A stretch of 64,000 nucleotides of DNA from Roseimaritima multifibrata. Its GTDB lineage: Bacteria > Planctomycetota > Planctomycetia > Pirellulales > Pirellulaceae. The notes below the pieces were generated by a model. It searched no databases and was not told the DNA's origin. It worked only from the letters and a program-made list of their open reading frames with translations. The stretch's first letter is position 1, and the number at the start of each line of letters is the position of its first letter. Below are positions 1-8,487 of this stretch, piece by piece. The position numbers were made by a program, and so were the translations under genes. The stretch is from the NCBI RefSeq assembly GCF_007741495.1, contig NZ_CP036262.1:868001-932000 (forward strand), given 5' to 3'.

Positions 1-2
1 AA

Positions 3-677
3 TTTTTGAAAACGACCGGCCCCGATTCAACATTGGACGCTCGCATCAAGAGCTTTGAATTGGCATTCCGAATGCAAACGGAAATGCCGGCGGCGCTGGA
101 CCTTTCTCAGGAAACGGCAAAGACCCAACAGCAGTACGGAATCGATCAGGAAAAGACCGCCGATTTTGGTCGCCAGTGCTTGATGGCTCGCCGGTTTGTG
201 GAAAGAGGGGTTCGCTTTGTGCAGGTCACGCACAGCAATACCGAAGTTCAATGGGATCAGCACGGGGGATTAAAGAAGGGGCATGAACAGAATGCGGCCG
301 AAGTCGACAAACCGATTGCAGGACTGCTGCGTGACTTAAAGGCTCGCGGCTTGCTAGATGAAACGCTGGTGGTCTGGGGCGGCGAATTCGGTAGGACGCC
401 GACCTGTCAGGGGGCGACCCGCGATGGCCGTGACCACAACCCCGAAGGGTTTACGATGTGGATGGCTGGGGGAGGCGTCAAGGCGGGGATTCAGTACGGT
501 GCGACCGATGAATACGGTTATTATGCGACCGAAAACAAAGTCCATATCCATGACATGCACGCAACCATTCTGCATCTGATGGGTTTGGATCATCTTCGTT
601 TGACCTACCGACATGCGGGACGTGATTTCCGTCTGACCGACGTCGCCGGAAAGGTCGTTGACGGAATCATTGCTTAG
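3..677 (+). CDS. DUF1501 family protein, 3' part only
   Basis: The reading frame is open to the left window edge, so this is the C-terminal part (about 224 residues) of a larger protein; the TTG at position 6 is not a credible start. It matches the C-terminal half of DUF1501 proteins, which have a sulfatase/alkaline-phosphatase-like fold: a [13 protein letters not shown] segment, [27 protein letters not shown], and a [20 protein letters not shown] end. The same motifs occur in the complete DUF1501 protein at 15151-16602. In planctomycetes these proteins are normally exported by Tat and encoded next to a PSCyt1/DUF1549/DUF1553 gene, which would lie left of the window. The biochemical role of the family is unproven; a hydrolase of sulfated or phosphorylated substrates is an inference from the fold. 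Confidence 0.9.
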   Translation, partial: FLKTTGPDSTLDARIKSFELAFRMQTEMPAALDLSQETAKTQQQYGIDQEKTADFGRQCLMARRFVERGVRFVQVTHSNTEVQWDQHGGLKKGHEQNAAEVDKPIAGLLRDLKARGLLDETLVVWGGEFGRTPTCQGATRDGRDHNPEGFTMWMAGGGVKAGIQYGATDEYGYYATENKVHIHDMHATILHLMGLDHLRLTYRHAGRDFRLTDVAGKVVDGIIA

Positions 678-837
678 TCTTTTGCAGGTGTTTGGTCGTA
701 TGCGATTCCGCTCCCTGGTAATCGATTGATTCTCAGGGGCGTCATTTTTAGTTCAGTAGCTTTCTCCGTGAGTCAAAACGATCAACGTCCCACTGAATTC
801 CACAGCACCGCCAGCGCCCCGTGCACGCTGGATTCTG

Positions 838-2040
838 TTGGCCCTGCTTGTCACGTCGATTTTGGTGAACTACATCGATCGCGGCGCCCTCTCCGTGGCG
901 ATTCCCGATATCGAGACGGAGTTTTCTTTATCCCCGACTCAGAAGGGATTGTTGCTCTCGGTTTTCTTTTGGACGTATGCGCTCCTTCAGATGCCAGCGG
1001 GCTGGGTTGTCGACCGCTATGACGTCAAATGGGTTTATGCGATCGGGTATCTAATCTGGACCATCGCAACCGCGATGACCGGTTTTGTTGGCGGGTTCAC
1101 TGCACTGATTTTCGCAAGACTGCTGCTAGGGCTTGGGGAAAGTGCCGCCTACCCCGCGATATCACGATTGATCGTCGAAAATTTCCCGGAACGGCAGCGT
1201 GGGATGGTCAATTCGCTGATCGATGCAGGAACCAAAATCGGGCCTGCTTTCAGTATCCTTGCCGGCGGCCTGCTGGTCGATCGTTATGGTTGGCGTTCGC
1301 TATTTGTTGTCTTGGGGGTCGGTGGCTTTTTCTGGTTGATCCCATGGATTCGGTACGTTCCTTCGCGCCCGCATGCGGCAGCTAGCGATGCGACGGATAC
1401 AAAAGTCAAGGACCGTCCCTCTTTGCTGCAAGTCAGTTTGCATCGTTCTGTTTTGGGAACTTCACTGGGAATGTTCTCGCTCGGTTATGTGTGGTACTTC
1501 CTGTTGACATGGCTGCCCTCCTATCTGATTGACGTTCATCAATTGAATTTGAAGGAGACCGCCGTCTCTGCGGCACTTCCCTTCTTGGCAATGGCCGCTT
1601 CATCCGTTTTCTGGGGCTGGGCAGCGGACCGGTTGATCGACCGCGGTCGCTCGCCGACTTTTTCTCGTAAACTAATTTCCTTAAGCGGTTTGACGATCGC
1701 TGCGGTGTTGCTGGTGGCTACTTCGCAGGCACAATCTTCGACCGCGTGTGTGGCTCTGTTGACGGGAGCTTGTTGTGCACTTGGCATGTTCACTGCAAAT
1801 GTTTGGGCGATGACCCAGACGATGGGTGGACCGGCTGCAGGGAGTTGGACGGGGATCCAAAACTGCATTGGTAACATGGGGGGCGTTGTTTCTCCTCTGG
1901 TTGCAGGGTGGTCTGTTGAGCAGACCGGGTCCTATCAAACGGCATTTTATGTTGCCGCTGGTGTCATGCTTGCCGGAGTCCTCTCCTATCTGTTTATTGT
2001 TGGACCGATCAAAGAAATTGCCTGGCGGAAAGAAACATGA
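838..2040 (+). CDS. MFS transporter, anion:cation symporter (ACS) type
   Basis: This is a 400-residue, roughly 12-segment major facilitator. Family signatures are NYIDRGALSVAIPDI after the first helix, RLLLGLGESAAYPA in helix 4, FPERQRG, and GPAFSILAGGLLVDRYGWRSLF. These fit the ACS group that imports organic anions such as galactonate, glucarate or phthalate; the substrate cannot be read from the sequence. The N-terminus is a problem. The TTG at 838 falls inside the expected first helix, because the same frame continues upstream with Arg-Ala-Arg-Trp-Ile-Leu but has no ATG, GTG or TTG before a stop at 769. A GTG at 768 opens another frame that would join after loss of one C in the CCCC run at 817-820. 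The stop overlaps the next gene by four bases (ATGA), so the two are probably co-translated. Confidence 0.9.
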   Translation: MALLVTSILVNYIDRGALSVAIPDIETEFSLSPTQKGLLLSVFFWTYALLQMPAGWVVDRYDVKWVYAIGYLIWTIATAMTGFVGGFTALIFARLLLGLGESAAYPAISRLIVENFPERQRGMVNSLIDAGTKIGPAFSILAGGLLVDRYGWRSLFVVLGVGGFFWLIPWIRYVPSRPHAAASDATDTKVKDRPSLLQVSLHRSVLGTSLGMFSLGYVWYFLLTWLPSYLIDVHQLNLKETAVSAALPFLAMAASSVFWGWAADRLIDRGRSPTFSRKLISLSGLTIAAVLLVATSQAQSSTACVALLTGACCALGMFTANVWAMTQTMGGPAAGSWTGIQNCIGNMGGVVSPLVAGWSVEQTGSYQTAFYVAAGVMLAGVLSYLFIVGPIKEIAWRKET

Positions 2041-3254
2041 ATGTGACAGCCCCTAGTGATGAATCGCTGCTTGAACTGCTGGCTGATTTGGTCCGTATCA
2101 ATAGTGTGAATCCCAATTACGAAGGGGGAGTCACCGAAGCGGCGATGGCGGACTTCGTCGAACAATATTTCCAGCGGATAGGCGTCGAAACCTGGCGTCA
2201 GATCGTCTACCCCGATCGTCCCAACGTGATTGCCAGGATCCCTGGATTGGATCCTTCCCGGCGGATCGTGTTCGAGGCCCATTTGGATACGGTTTCGACG
2301 GTCGGAATGACGATCCCACCTTGGACGCCAGATATCCGCGATGGAAAGATGTATGGGCGTGGTGCATGCGACACCAAGGGTGGGATGGCCGCCATGATGC
2401 ACGCGTTGGCTTCACTGGTCCATCAAGGTTATACGCCAGCATGTGATGTCCTCTTCGCAGCGACGATCGACGAAGAGTACTCTTACCGCGGGGTGGTCGC
2501 TTTGTGCGATTCGCTAGACCCGGGGCCTGTCGATCCGATCATTCTTGAAACGGAAGTTCCGCCTCGGAACCCATTGCGGGCAGAAGCCGCCATCATTGCC
2601 GAACCAACCGGATTGGAAGCCGTGATCGCCAGCAAAGGTTTGGTTCGCTGGAAAATTGAAACGCGCGGTAAAGCGGCTCATTCGGCAAAACCGCATCTGG
2701 GGAACAATGCAATCGAACAGATGGCACATGTCATTCGAGCGATCGAAGCAGACAACCTCCGTTTAGCAAAACTGGCACATCCTCTACTTGGCCCTGCGAC
2801 GTGTAATATCGGAGTCATTCGCGGAGGGGTTCAGATCAATTTCGTTCCTGACCGCTGTGAGATTGAAATCGATCGTCGCTTGCTGCCCGGAGAGACGCGG
2901 GAAGGCGTCTTGGCCGAATACCAACAACTGCTTGACCGACTGGCCGCCGATCACCCTGCGATGGATGCGGTCATGCACCCTCCGATGCTAAGCGATCGCC
3001 CGCTGGAAACCGACGTCAATTCTGCGGCCGTCAAAACGCTCAGGCAGGTCCTTGAATCGCTCGGCCATCCAGCGGAACCGATCGGAGTCCCATTTTGTAG
3101 TGACGCCAGTAAGTTTGGAGCCCTAGGGATTCCAAGTATGATCTTAGGACCGGGTAGCATTGACCAAGCCCACGCCGCGGTCGAGTTCATCGAATGCGAG
3201 CAAGTCATTGCATGTGCCGAAATTTATCGTCAATTTGTTCTTCAGTTCAAGTAA
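2037..3254 (+). CDS. M20 family metallopeptidase (ArgE/DapE-like deacylase)
   Basis: The 405-residue product is a cytosolic two-metal amidohydrolase of the ArgE/DapE/CPG2 group. Metal and catalytic residues are visible: H82-x-D84 (AHLDTV), D112 (GRGACDTKGG), the E146-E147 pair (TIDEEYSYRG), E189 in AEPTG, and a late His in SIDQAHAAVEF. The dimerisation/lid domain begins near IASKGLVRWKIETRGKAAHSA. Such enzymes remove an acyl, succinyl, carbamoyl or aminoacyl group from an amino acid; which one is not decidable here. It starts inside the transporter stop codon and is followed after 12 bases by the amidohydrolase gene, so it probably acts on the imported compound. It is not part of a recognisable arginine or lysine biosynthesis cluster. 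Confidence 0.92.
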   Translation: MNVTAPSDESLLELLADLVRINSVNPNYEGGVTEAAMADFVEQYFQRIGVETWRQIVYPDRPNVIARIPGLDPSRRIVFEAHLDTVSTVGMTIPPWTPDIRDGKMYGRGACDTKGGMAAMMHALASLVHQGYTPACDVLFAATIDEEYSYRGVVALCDSLDPGPVDPIILETEVPPRNPLRAEAAIIAEPTGLEAVIASKGLVRWKIETRGKAAHSAKPHLGNNAIEQMAHVIRAIEADNLRLAKLAHPLLGPATCNIGVIRGGVQINFVPDRCEIEIDRRLLPGETREGVLAEYQQLLDRLAADHPAMDAVMHPPMLSDRPLETDVNSAAVKTLRQVLESLGHPAEPIGVPFCSDASKFGALGIPSMILGPGSIDQAHAAVEFIECEQVIACAEIYRQFVLQFK

Positions 3255-3266
3255 GGCTTCGACTCC

Positions 3267-4202
3267 ATGAATATCACTCGTCGAACATTTGTCCAAGGTT
3301 CGGTTGTCGGCGCCGCTGCCCTTGCCAACGGAATTGCAGTTGCCGATCAGACTGCCGCCACAAAACCCGCAGCAGGTAATTGGATCGATGCCCATGTGCA
3401 TGTTTGGAGCCCTGATACGAAGAAGTATCCAACCAGTCCCGAGATCCTGAAATCGGATTTTCAGCCCGCTAGTTTTACTCCGCAAGAATTGTTTGCCGAA
3501 TGTGAACCGTCGGGAGTCAACCGAATCGTTCTGATTCAGATGAGTTTCTATAAATACGATCACAGCTACATGTTCCAGGCGATGCGTGACAACCCAGGCC
3601 GGTTTTCGGCGGTTGCGTTGATCGATTATCAGCGGCCGGATCTGCGACCTCATGTCGAAAAAATGTTGGGAAAAGGAGTTCGCGGTTTTCGTTTGCATTC
3701 CCACGGTGACGCGGGAGAGTGGGTTACGGATCCTGGGATGGCGAACCTTTGGAAGTTAGCCACCGAGTTGGATTTTGCAATCTGTCCGTTGATCAATCCG
3801 AATGATATTCAGCATGTCGATTCGCTCTGCCAGAAATATCCAACAACCAAGGTCGTTATCGATCACTTTGCACGAATCGGTGTTAGCGGTCAAATCGAAA
3901 AGGAACCGCTTCGTCAATTGTGCCGTTTAAGTCGATTTGCCAATACGCATGTTAAGACATCTGCTTTTTATGCACTCGGCAAAAAGACGGCTCCCTACGA
4001 TGATCTCATTCCGATGATCAAGCAGGTCTACGACAGCTATGGTCCGGAACGTTTGATGTGGGCAAGCGATTGTCCGTTTCAAGTAGCCGATCCCCATGAA
4101 TACGAAGCCTCGATTGCTCTGATTCGTGATCGTATCGATTTCCTTAGCGAAGAAGACAAACAGTGGATGCTAAAGAAGACTGCCGAAAAAATGTTCTTCT
4201 AG
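3267..4202 (+). CDS. Tat-exported amidohydrolase family 2 (lactonase-like)
   Basis: This 311-residue TIM-barrel amidohydrolase of the amidohydrolase_2 family includes L-fuconolactonase, 2-pyrone-4,6-dicarboxylate hydrolase and ACMSD relatives. The N-terminus has a twin-arginine signal (ITRRTFVQGS followed by a small-residue hydrophobic stretch), so the mature enzyme should be periplasmic. Metal-site motifs are H43-x-H45 (DAHVHVW), VVIDHFARIG, and the late Asp in MWASDCPF. It lies 12 bases downstream of the M20 gene and 71 bases before the PLP enzyme. Within the family, lactonase or decarboxylase chemistry is equally possible; I infer hydrolysis of a lactone or cyclic acid. Confidence 0.88.
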   Translation: MNITRRTFVQGSVVGAAALANGIAVADQTAATKPAAGNWIDAHVHVWSPDTKKYPTSPEILKSDFQPASFTPQELFAECEPSGVNRIVLIQMSFYKYDHSYMFQAMRDNPGRFSAVALIDYQRPDLRPHVEKMLGKGVRGFRLHSHGDAGEWVTDPGMANLWKLATELDFAICPLINPNDIQHVDSLCQKYPTTKVVIDHFARIGVSGQIEKEPLRQLCRLSRFANTHVKTSAFYALGKKTAPYDDLIPMIKQVYDSYGPERLMWASDCPFQVADPHEYEASIALIRDRIDFLSEEDKQWMLKKTAEKMFF

Positions 4203-4273
4203 GACGCGGCTCTCTTTCTTGCGATGCGTTTCCTCTGCCAGCCCTTATTCATTCCTGTACGATTTTTTCTGCC

Positions 4274-5278
4274 ATGCCTAGCTTCTCGGTCGCTTCAATT
4301 TCGGATGTCTTGGACGCAGAAAAGGTCATCCGTCAGCACCTGTCGCCGGTACCGCTGATTCGTTCCTATGCGCTGGAGAAAGAACTAGGGCTTGAGCCTG
4401 GCCGCCGCGTCTGGATTAAGGATTACGGCTGGACGCCTGTCGGTTCGTTCAAGTTGTTAGGTGCCGTGAATTGGATGGCGAGGAACCTTGACCGAATTGC
4501 AGATCGCCCTGTTGCGGCACACTCATCAGGAAACTTCGCTTCCGGACTTGCCTTCGCAGGGCACGTGTATGGGAAGCGAGTGATTATCGTGATGCCGGAG
4601 GATGCACCGAAAATTAAATTCGAACGGACCGGATCTTTTGGTGCAGAAATACGCACCTACGACAAAACGACCGACCATGAAACGGGCGAACGAGATCGTT
4701 TGACTCGAGAGATTGCAGAAAACGAAAACGCCGTACAGGCTTCCCCTTATGACGACAATCATGTGATTGCAGGAAACGGGGTCGGAGGTCTGGAAATCGT
4801 GCAACAACTAAAGCAGCAAGACCGAGATGTATCGCACTTCGTCTGTGCTGTTAGTGGTGGAGGCCTGATGGCCGGTCATGCGCTCGCCATCCGTGACGGT
4901 TTTCCCGATGCCCGCATTATCGCTGTCGAACCATCCGAAGCGGATGATTTCCGCCGCTCGCTAGAGGCCGGAGAACGTTTGCGGGTCGATCATCCACTTA
5001 GCATCTGCGACGGATTGTTGTCGTACGATGTCGGCGAGCACAATTGGCCTATCCTGCGAGACCTTGTCGACCAAGCGGTCACCGTTGACGATCAGCAGAC
5101 CAAGCAAGCGATGCGGTGGCTGGACGAAAAGCACGGCGTACGCACCGAACCGTCGGGGGCGATTACGACGGCGGCCTTGCTGGCGCAAACGGTGGATCTT
5201 TCAGGGACGGGGGATGTGGTTGTTGTGTTAAGTGGACGCAACGTCGACCCCGATGCATTTCAGAACTGGATCCAGTAA
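4274..5278 (+). CDS. PLP-dependent threonine/serine dehydratase-like enzyme
   Basis: This is a fold-type II PLP enzyme of 334 residues from the ATG at 4274. The frame is open back to 4163, but those extra residues overlap the previous gene and are not family-like. The PLP lysine is K60 in PVGSFKLLGA, the substrate loop is SSGNFASGLAFAG, and the phosphate-binding glycine loop is VSGGGLMAGHA. A late EPSGA and VVVLSGRNVD match the serine/threonine ammonia-lyase and hydroxyaspartate dehydratase group. There is no C-terminal ACT regulatory domain, so it looks catabolic rather than biosynthetic. It is the last gene of the operon and would release ammonia and an oxo-acid from a hydroxy-amino acid produced by the upstream enzymes (inference). 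Racemase activity, also seen in this fold, is an alternative. Confidence 0.88.
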   Translation: MPSFSVASISDVLDAEKVIRQHLSPVPLIRSYALEKELGLEPGRRVWIKDYGWTPVGSFKLLGAVNWMARNLDRIADRPVAAHSSGNFASGLAFAGHVYGKRVIIVMPEDAPKIKFERTGSFGAEIRTYDKTTDHETGERDRLTREIAENENAVQASPYDDNHVIAGNGVGGLEIVQQLKQQDRDVSHFVCAVSGGGLMAGHALAIRDGFPDARIIAVEPSEADDFRRSLEAGERLRVDHPLSICDGLLSYDVGEHNWPILRDLVDQAVTVDDQQTKQAMRWLDEKHGVRTEPSGAITTAALLAQTVDLSGTGDVVVVLSGRNVDPDAFQNWIQ

Positions 5279-5289
5279 AGCCTCGCTTC

Positions 5290-5676
5290 TCAGCGAATGA
5301 CTTTATCGTCTTTCGATGCGTTCCCTTGTGGATTGGGGCTTACCTTGTCCGCAAGGGTTTCCATGTACTGAATCCGTTCGTCCACTTGGCGGAGCAGCGT
5401 CTGAACGACCATTATCTTGGTTTCAAGCTCGGCCTTCAGTTCACGCTGCAGATCAAACATCGCCCCTTGCCAGCGAAGTGTTTCCACGGGAGCGTCTGCC
5501 AACGGCATGCTTTGCGGCTTGCTGGCTGCGACCTTTTTGAGTGCTTGGCGATGCTGGCGATCTTCCTGCCGATAACGTTTTTTAGACTTCATCTGCCGCC
5601 GGACAAACACCCAACCCATCAAGACAATTCCAGCCAACATCATCAGCTGAGGGAATTGCGAGGAAAAATCGAGCAT
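5290..5676 (-). CDS. small membrane protein with coiled coil, unknown function
   Basis: The product has 128 residues from an ATG with an AGGA ribosome site nine bases upstream; the frame also allows a start at 5739. One membrane segment near the N-terminus (LMMLAGIVLMGWVFV) is followed by a strongly basic stretch and then an amphipathic Glu/Leu/Lys region (LQRELKAELETKI and beyond) that should form a coiled coil. No catalytic motif is visible. It converges with the PLP enzyme gene, whose stop is 11 bases away. I do not recognise a family. The layout suggests a membrane-anchored scaffold or phage-shock-like coiled-coil protein, but that is only a shape comparison. Confidence 0.7.
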   Translation of the reverse strand: MLDFSSQFPQLMMLAGIVLMGWVFVRRQMKSKKRYRQEDRQHRQALKKVAASKPQSMPLADAPVETLRWQGAMFDLQRELKAELETKIMVVQTLLRQVDERIQYMETLADKVSPNPQGNASKDDKVIR

Positions 5677-5791
5677 TTCTTCGGTCCTAGGAAGTGGCAG
5701 GCTTTGGGGGCTTGAGCGTTCACTCGGATTTATCGGCACCCGGCTGGGAAAATAACAGCATTAGCGAAAGCGTGCAGGTTAAACCGGTTCT

Positions 5792-5806
5792 AACACCTAG
5801 GGTGTT
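5792..5806. other. short hairpin between convergent or remnant sequences
   Basis: AACACC and GGTGTT form a 6-base stem around a TAG loop, followed by TTCC on the + strand. It sits just after the stop of the mechanosensitive channel remnant (minus strand) and upstream of the small membrane protein gene. It may be a weak terminator remnant; the stem is short and has no long T-run. Confidence 0.3.
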
Positions 5807-5820
5807 TTCCTGTTAAAGGG

Positions 5821-5985
5821 TTAGCCTGCCGAACGGAATCCGCCGTCGCTGTCGATCATGCGAAACTCCAACGGATTGGCCGTTTGCAGGTACAAGTCTC
5901 TTTGTGGAAAGGCGATCGAAATTTTTGAATCGCGAAATAGACGATCGATACTTCGTCGTACTTCCGTTTCGATCTTTCGGTTTTT
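5821..5985 (-). pseudogene. remnant of an MscS-type mechanosensitive channel, C-terminal end
   Basis: Read on the minus strand in the frame ending at the TAA of 5821-5823, about 55 codons spell IETEVRRSIDRLFRDSKI followed by SIAFPQRDLYL and end in GGFRSAG. This is the hallmark C-terminal end of MscS channels, where a helix ending in LFRE-x-x-I is followed by EIPFPQRDLHLR. Upstream the frame loses similarity and runs into a stop at about 6052, so the membrane channel part is missing. A neighbouring frame (stop at 6120-6122) gives a non-channel sequence. The gene is therefore decayed by deletion or frameshift. The motif match is clear; the extent of the original gene is unknown. Confidence 0.6.
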
Positions 5986-6733
5986 TGGTCTTCCAAAATC
6001 GCGACAACCGCTTTCTGCTGAGAGGGAAACACGTCGATCTGCTTTAGTTGTTCAACGTGGCTTTCACCGGTGGAGGGCATGCTTGGTGGAGTATCTGGTT
6101 GATTCTCCGATTCGGCTGGCTAAGCCGCTTGCTTGGCCTCTTTCTATATCATTACCACGCGAAGTTCCGAGGCGACATCGGCCTGTTTCTTGTCCAACGA
6201 TTTTGGATCGACAGACATTAGCTGCCAACATGGGGTACGGAAATGGTAGCTGTGGTCCTAGTTGCTACCATCGAAGGGAGTGGCCCTGAACGTCCCTTTT
6301 CCGCTTTCAATCTCCCGTGGAAGAGGATCGATTTCATCACGAGCGGAATTCAGTTGACGCCTGAATCCAGCTGAGGAATGGCGGTCTGCGGCAGCCAGTA
6401 AATGCCAAAGCGATTGCGACGGCAGCTCGATTAAGTCGGGCAATGAGGCAGCAATCTTTGGATGACTTTGGCGGATAAGGCAAGAAAAGAACCGTCCAGG
6501 ACTCTTCTCACAACGCAATCCAAACCGCCATGATCAACCCCTCGTTTGATGGTTGATCTTCGTGCGAATCGTCCATTATTCCGAATCTGCTCGGAAATAG
6601 ACGCCCCGGGCAAACTAGAGGTTCAGCCGGCCCCACATCGGTTCAGCTCTCCAGGCTGGATTGCTAAACCGATGCCATGCGTCCTGGGCGAATGATCCGC
6701 TGCTCTTCTAGGGAGAGCAAGCGGGCCGCGGTT
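5986..6733. other. about 750 bases without a convincing gene; probably decayed DNA
   Basis: Short open frames on both strands (for example 6258-6518 and 6431-6613 on the minus strand, and 5858-6289 on the plus strand) show no family motif and no consistent ribosome site. The first part borders the MscS remnant, and two minus-strand frames there switch from one to another as expected for frameshift decay. I see no RNA gene or repeat here. Confidence 0.5.
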
Positions 6734-8335
6734 TTAAGCTGAAAACGCGCCTGGACGACCGGATTCAACGACAAAACTTGCTCGCGTTTGCGACGTTCCA
6801 CCAGGCTTTAACACGTCGTCAACGACAACGTAATCGCTAACCCAGTTTTCAGGTGTCAAAGTACACCGCACGTAACCGCGTTCGCGATTGTAGAACTGGA
6901 TCCCCGGGTTGTGGGATCGTAACCAATCGTGATCCTTCGGCTTCGCTGCGCCATTTCCGCCGCTGGAAATCGATGTCCCAACAAATTCTGTTGCCAGTAC
7001 GGGCGTTTCTGGACGCTGGTCGTCCAGTCGTAGGTTATTCACCCAATTGCAGTGAATGTCACCTGTTAAAACAATCGGATTGGCAACGCGGCGATCGGTG
7101 AGGAATTGAAGTAACTGGCGACGTTCCGCGTTGTATCCAGGCCACTGGTCCATCGAATATTCTTGAGCTTCGCTTTTGCCTTGGAATCCGACCATCCCCA
7201 TCATTACTTGCTGAGCCAGCACATTCCAGGTCGCTTCGGATTGCAGCAGGGATTTGCCCAGCCAGTTCTTTTGTTTGTCTCCCAACAGCGTGTTGGTTTT
7301 CGCCGAGGCAGCTTCATTCAGCGGAGAGCGTCGGTCGTTGTTGGGTTGATCCGAACGGTATTGACGGGTGTCGAGGATCTGGAAATTTGCCAAGCGGCCG
7401 AATGAGGCCGTTCGGTATAGCTGCATCTCGGGACCTTGCGGCAAACAAGTCGTTCGCAGCGGCATCATCTCGTAGTACGCCTGATATGCATTGGCGCGTC
7501 GAATCAGAAAATCAGCGACGTCGATCCCTTTCTGTTCACTGATGTCAGCGGCACAGTTGTTGTCGAATTCGTGATCATCCCATGTCACCAACCATGGGCA
7601 ACGGGCATGCATGGCTTGCAGTTGGGCATCCCCCCGATATTGATTATGCCGGATACGGTAGTCTTCCAGCGATTCAATTTCTTTCCCGTGGTGCGTCCGC
7701 ACTTTGCCGTTGCGTCCTGCTTCGTACTCGTAGATGTAATCTCCTAGGTGGAAAACCAAATCCAGTTCGTCTTCTGCCATTTGCTCGTAGGCGGTGAATA
7801 ATCCTTGTTCGTAGTTCTGACAGGAAGCGAACGCAAACTGTAGTTTTTCAGGGAGGGTTTCCATCGCCGGCATGGTCCGAGTCCGTCCGATTGGACTGAC
7901 AGCGTCTCCCGCAGTGAAGCGATACCAATACCAATGATCGGGACTCAAGCCATCGACCTCGACATGCACCGAATGCCCCAGTTGCGGCGTCGCTACCGTG
8001 GTGCCCGAGGCGACCACTTTGTTCATGGATTCGTCGGACGCGATTTCCCAGCGAACCTCTACCGCGTTCGCGGGCATTCCGCCAAACGGCTGCATGGGTT
8101 GAGGAGCTAGTTTCGTCCACAACACCATGCCGGTGCTGTTTGGATCCCCGGACGCGATGCCAAGCGTGAATGGGTCTTCGCTAAATTTCGGACTGGGATC
8201 CGCCCACGAGGTTCGTCCCAGCAATGGCAATGAAGCAAGTGAGGCACTGTAAGCAAGCAGCAGGCGGCGATTCAGACCACCTTGATCACGAAGGGCTGCG
8301 CGAATTTGTTTTGCGTTCGGTTGAAAATGAGTCAT
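6734..8335 (-). CDS. phoD: PhoD-like alkaline phosphatase/phosphodiesterase
   Basis: This is a 533-residue PhoD-family protein. The N-terminus carries a Tat-like leader (NRRLLLAYSASLASLPLLG), so it should be exported folded with its metal cofactor. An N-terminal fibronectin-like PhoD_N domain (FTLGIASGDPNSTGMVLWTK) is followed by the metallophosphatase core: FASCQNYEQG, LVFHLGDYIYEYE, VTWDDHEFDNN, and IVLTGDIHCNW near the end. Members release phosphate from phosphodiesters, teichoic acids or phospholipids and use Ca and Fe. It is encoded upstream of, and separated by about 150 bases from, the glycosyltransferase on the same strand. A Pho-box was not identified in the promoter region. Confidence 0.93.
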   Translation of the reverse strand: MTHFQPNAKQIRAALRDQGGLNRRLLLAYSASLASLPLLGRTSWADPSPKFSEDPFTLGIASGDPNSTGMVLWTKLAPQPMQPFGGMPANAVEVRWEIASDESMNKVVASGTTVATPQLGHSVHVEVDGLSPDHWYWYRFTAGDAVSPIGRTRTMPAMETLPEKLQFAFASCQNYEQGLFTAYEQMAEDELDLVFHLGDYIYEYEAGRNGKVRTHHGKEIESLEDYRIRHNQYRGDAQLQAMHARCPWLVTWDDHEFDNNCAADISEQKGIDVADFLIRRANAYQAYYEMMPLRTTCLPQGPEMQLYRTASFGRLANFQILDTRQYRSDQPNNDRRSPLNEAASAKTNTLLGDKQKNWLGKSLLQSEATWNVLAQQVMMGMVGFQGKSEAQEYSMDQWPGYNAERRQLLQFLTDRRVANPIVLTGDIHCNWVNNLRLDDQRPETPVLATEFVGTSISSGGNGAAKPKDHDWLRSHNPGIQFYNRERGYVRCTLTPENWVSDYVVVDDVLKPGGTSQTRASFVVESGRPGAFSA

Positions 8336-8487
8336 CGGAATCTAGCGGGGACAAAAGGGAATAAAAGCAGCCAATTGTTGTCACAGCACAACCAAGTCGG
8401 CAATGAATCGCAACGGGTAGTAATTCTAACCGCACGTTGGAATGCGACAGCTTCACGTGTTACCAATTCGCCCAGGTTCATCGAAAC

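Noticed and set aside
4163-4273. Longer start of the PLP enzyme overlapping the amidohydrolase
   Set aside because: The extra residues are not like the family and lie inside the previous gene; the ATG at 4274 fits.
5116-5715. 199-residue plus-strand frame across the PLP gene end and the small membrane protein
   Set aside because: It overlaps a recognised enzyme in a different frame and a plausible minus-strand gene with a ribosome site.
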